Shown: one piece after another, positions 5,174-5,182 of the stretch
Layout of the letters: each line of letters starts with the position of its first letter
How positions within the stretch are numbered: the stretch's first letter is position 1
From: CAYYFV01 sp965660075
GTDB taxonomy: Bacteria > Patescibacteriota > Gracilibacteria > UBA1369 > GCA-2718715
DNA: 5,182 nt
Assembly (NCBI GenBank): GCA_965660075.1
Contig: CBFHYO010000063.1
Location: 1-5,182, forward strand
Direction: 5' to 3'
Program-made: the position numbers and the translations under genes
Notes under the pieces: model-generated
What the model was told of the DNA's origin: nothing
Seen by the model: the letters and a program-made list of their open reading frames with translations, nothing else
Databases searched by the model: none

Positions 5174-5182
5174 TCCTTTTGT

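Noticed and set aside
1..5182. Recoding of TGA (as in some candidate-phylum bacteria)
   Set aside because: All five main genes are complete under the standard code, with glycine written as GGN and no in-frame TGA needed. All the stops being TAA or TAG is only a small sample.

Overview
This is an A+T-rich bacterial chromosome segment with five substantial protein genes, no RNA genes, no transposase and no CRISPR array. Two genes are securely recognisable: a family-1 uracil-DNA glycosylase (ung, 63-677) at the left end and a UmuD-type S24 self-cleaving protein (4730-5173) at the right end. Between them lie a large protein of unknown function on the minus strand (674-2908) and two related plus-strand genes (3026-3733 and 3798-4619). 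The related pair has a Cys-His-Asp pattern like that of arylamine N-acetyltransferases. The organism cannot be named. Ung and UmuD resemble proteobacterial proteins, but both families are widespread. All visible stops are TAA or TAG, and nothing requires a non-standard code. Most starts lack a Shine-Dalgarno sequence, and two genes appear to begin with TTG.

Layout: positions 2-76 hold the probable tail of an upstream gene that overlaps the start of ung. Ung keeps all its catalytic motifs but stops about 20-25 residues early, compared with E. coli Ung. Its stop lies in the 4-bp palindrome CTAG, which also holds the stop of the convergent 744-codon gene. A strong intrinsic terminator for that minus-strand gene (9-bp stem, 4-nt loop, seven U) is written inside the ung reading frame at 569-597. 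The 744-residue protein has no cysteine. It has a long coiled-coil N-terminal half with an internal duplication, a Gln/Glu/Arg-rich linker and mixed C-terminal regions.

Positions 2909-3025 are a divergent promoter region with two perfect inverted repeats and two plausible promoters sharing their -35 area. The first NAT-like gene follows on the plus strand. The second has its own promoter starting with a perfect TTGACA and ends at a small hairpin plus U-tract. The umuD promoter is overlapped by a perfect 6-bp inverted repeat. This repeat looks like an operator but matches neither the enterobacterial nor the Gram-positive LexA box.

Functional links: Ung removes uracil from DNA, and UmuD, once cleaved, normally partners a Y-family polymerase (UmuC). 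umuC is not seen and would lie past the right edge. Nothing in the sequence ties the coiled-coil protein and the NAT-like pair to DNA repair. Their divergent arrangement does suggest shared regulation. The most interesting unknowns are the NAT-like pair and its divergent coiled-coil neighbour.
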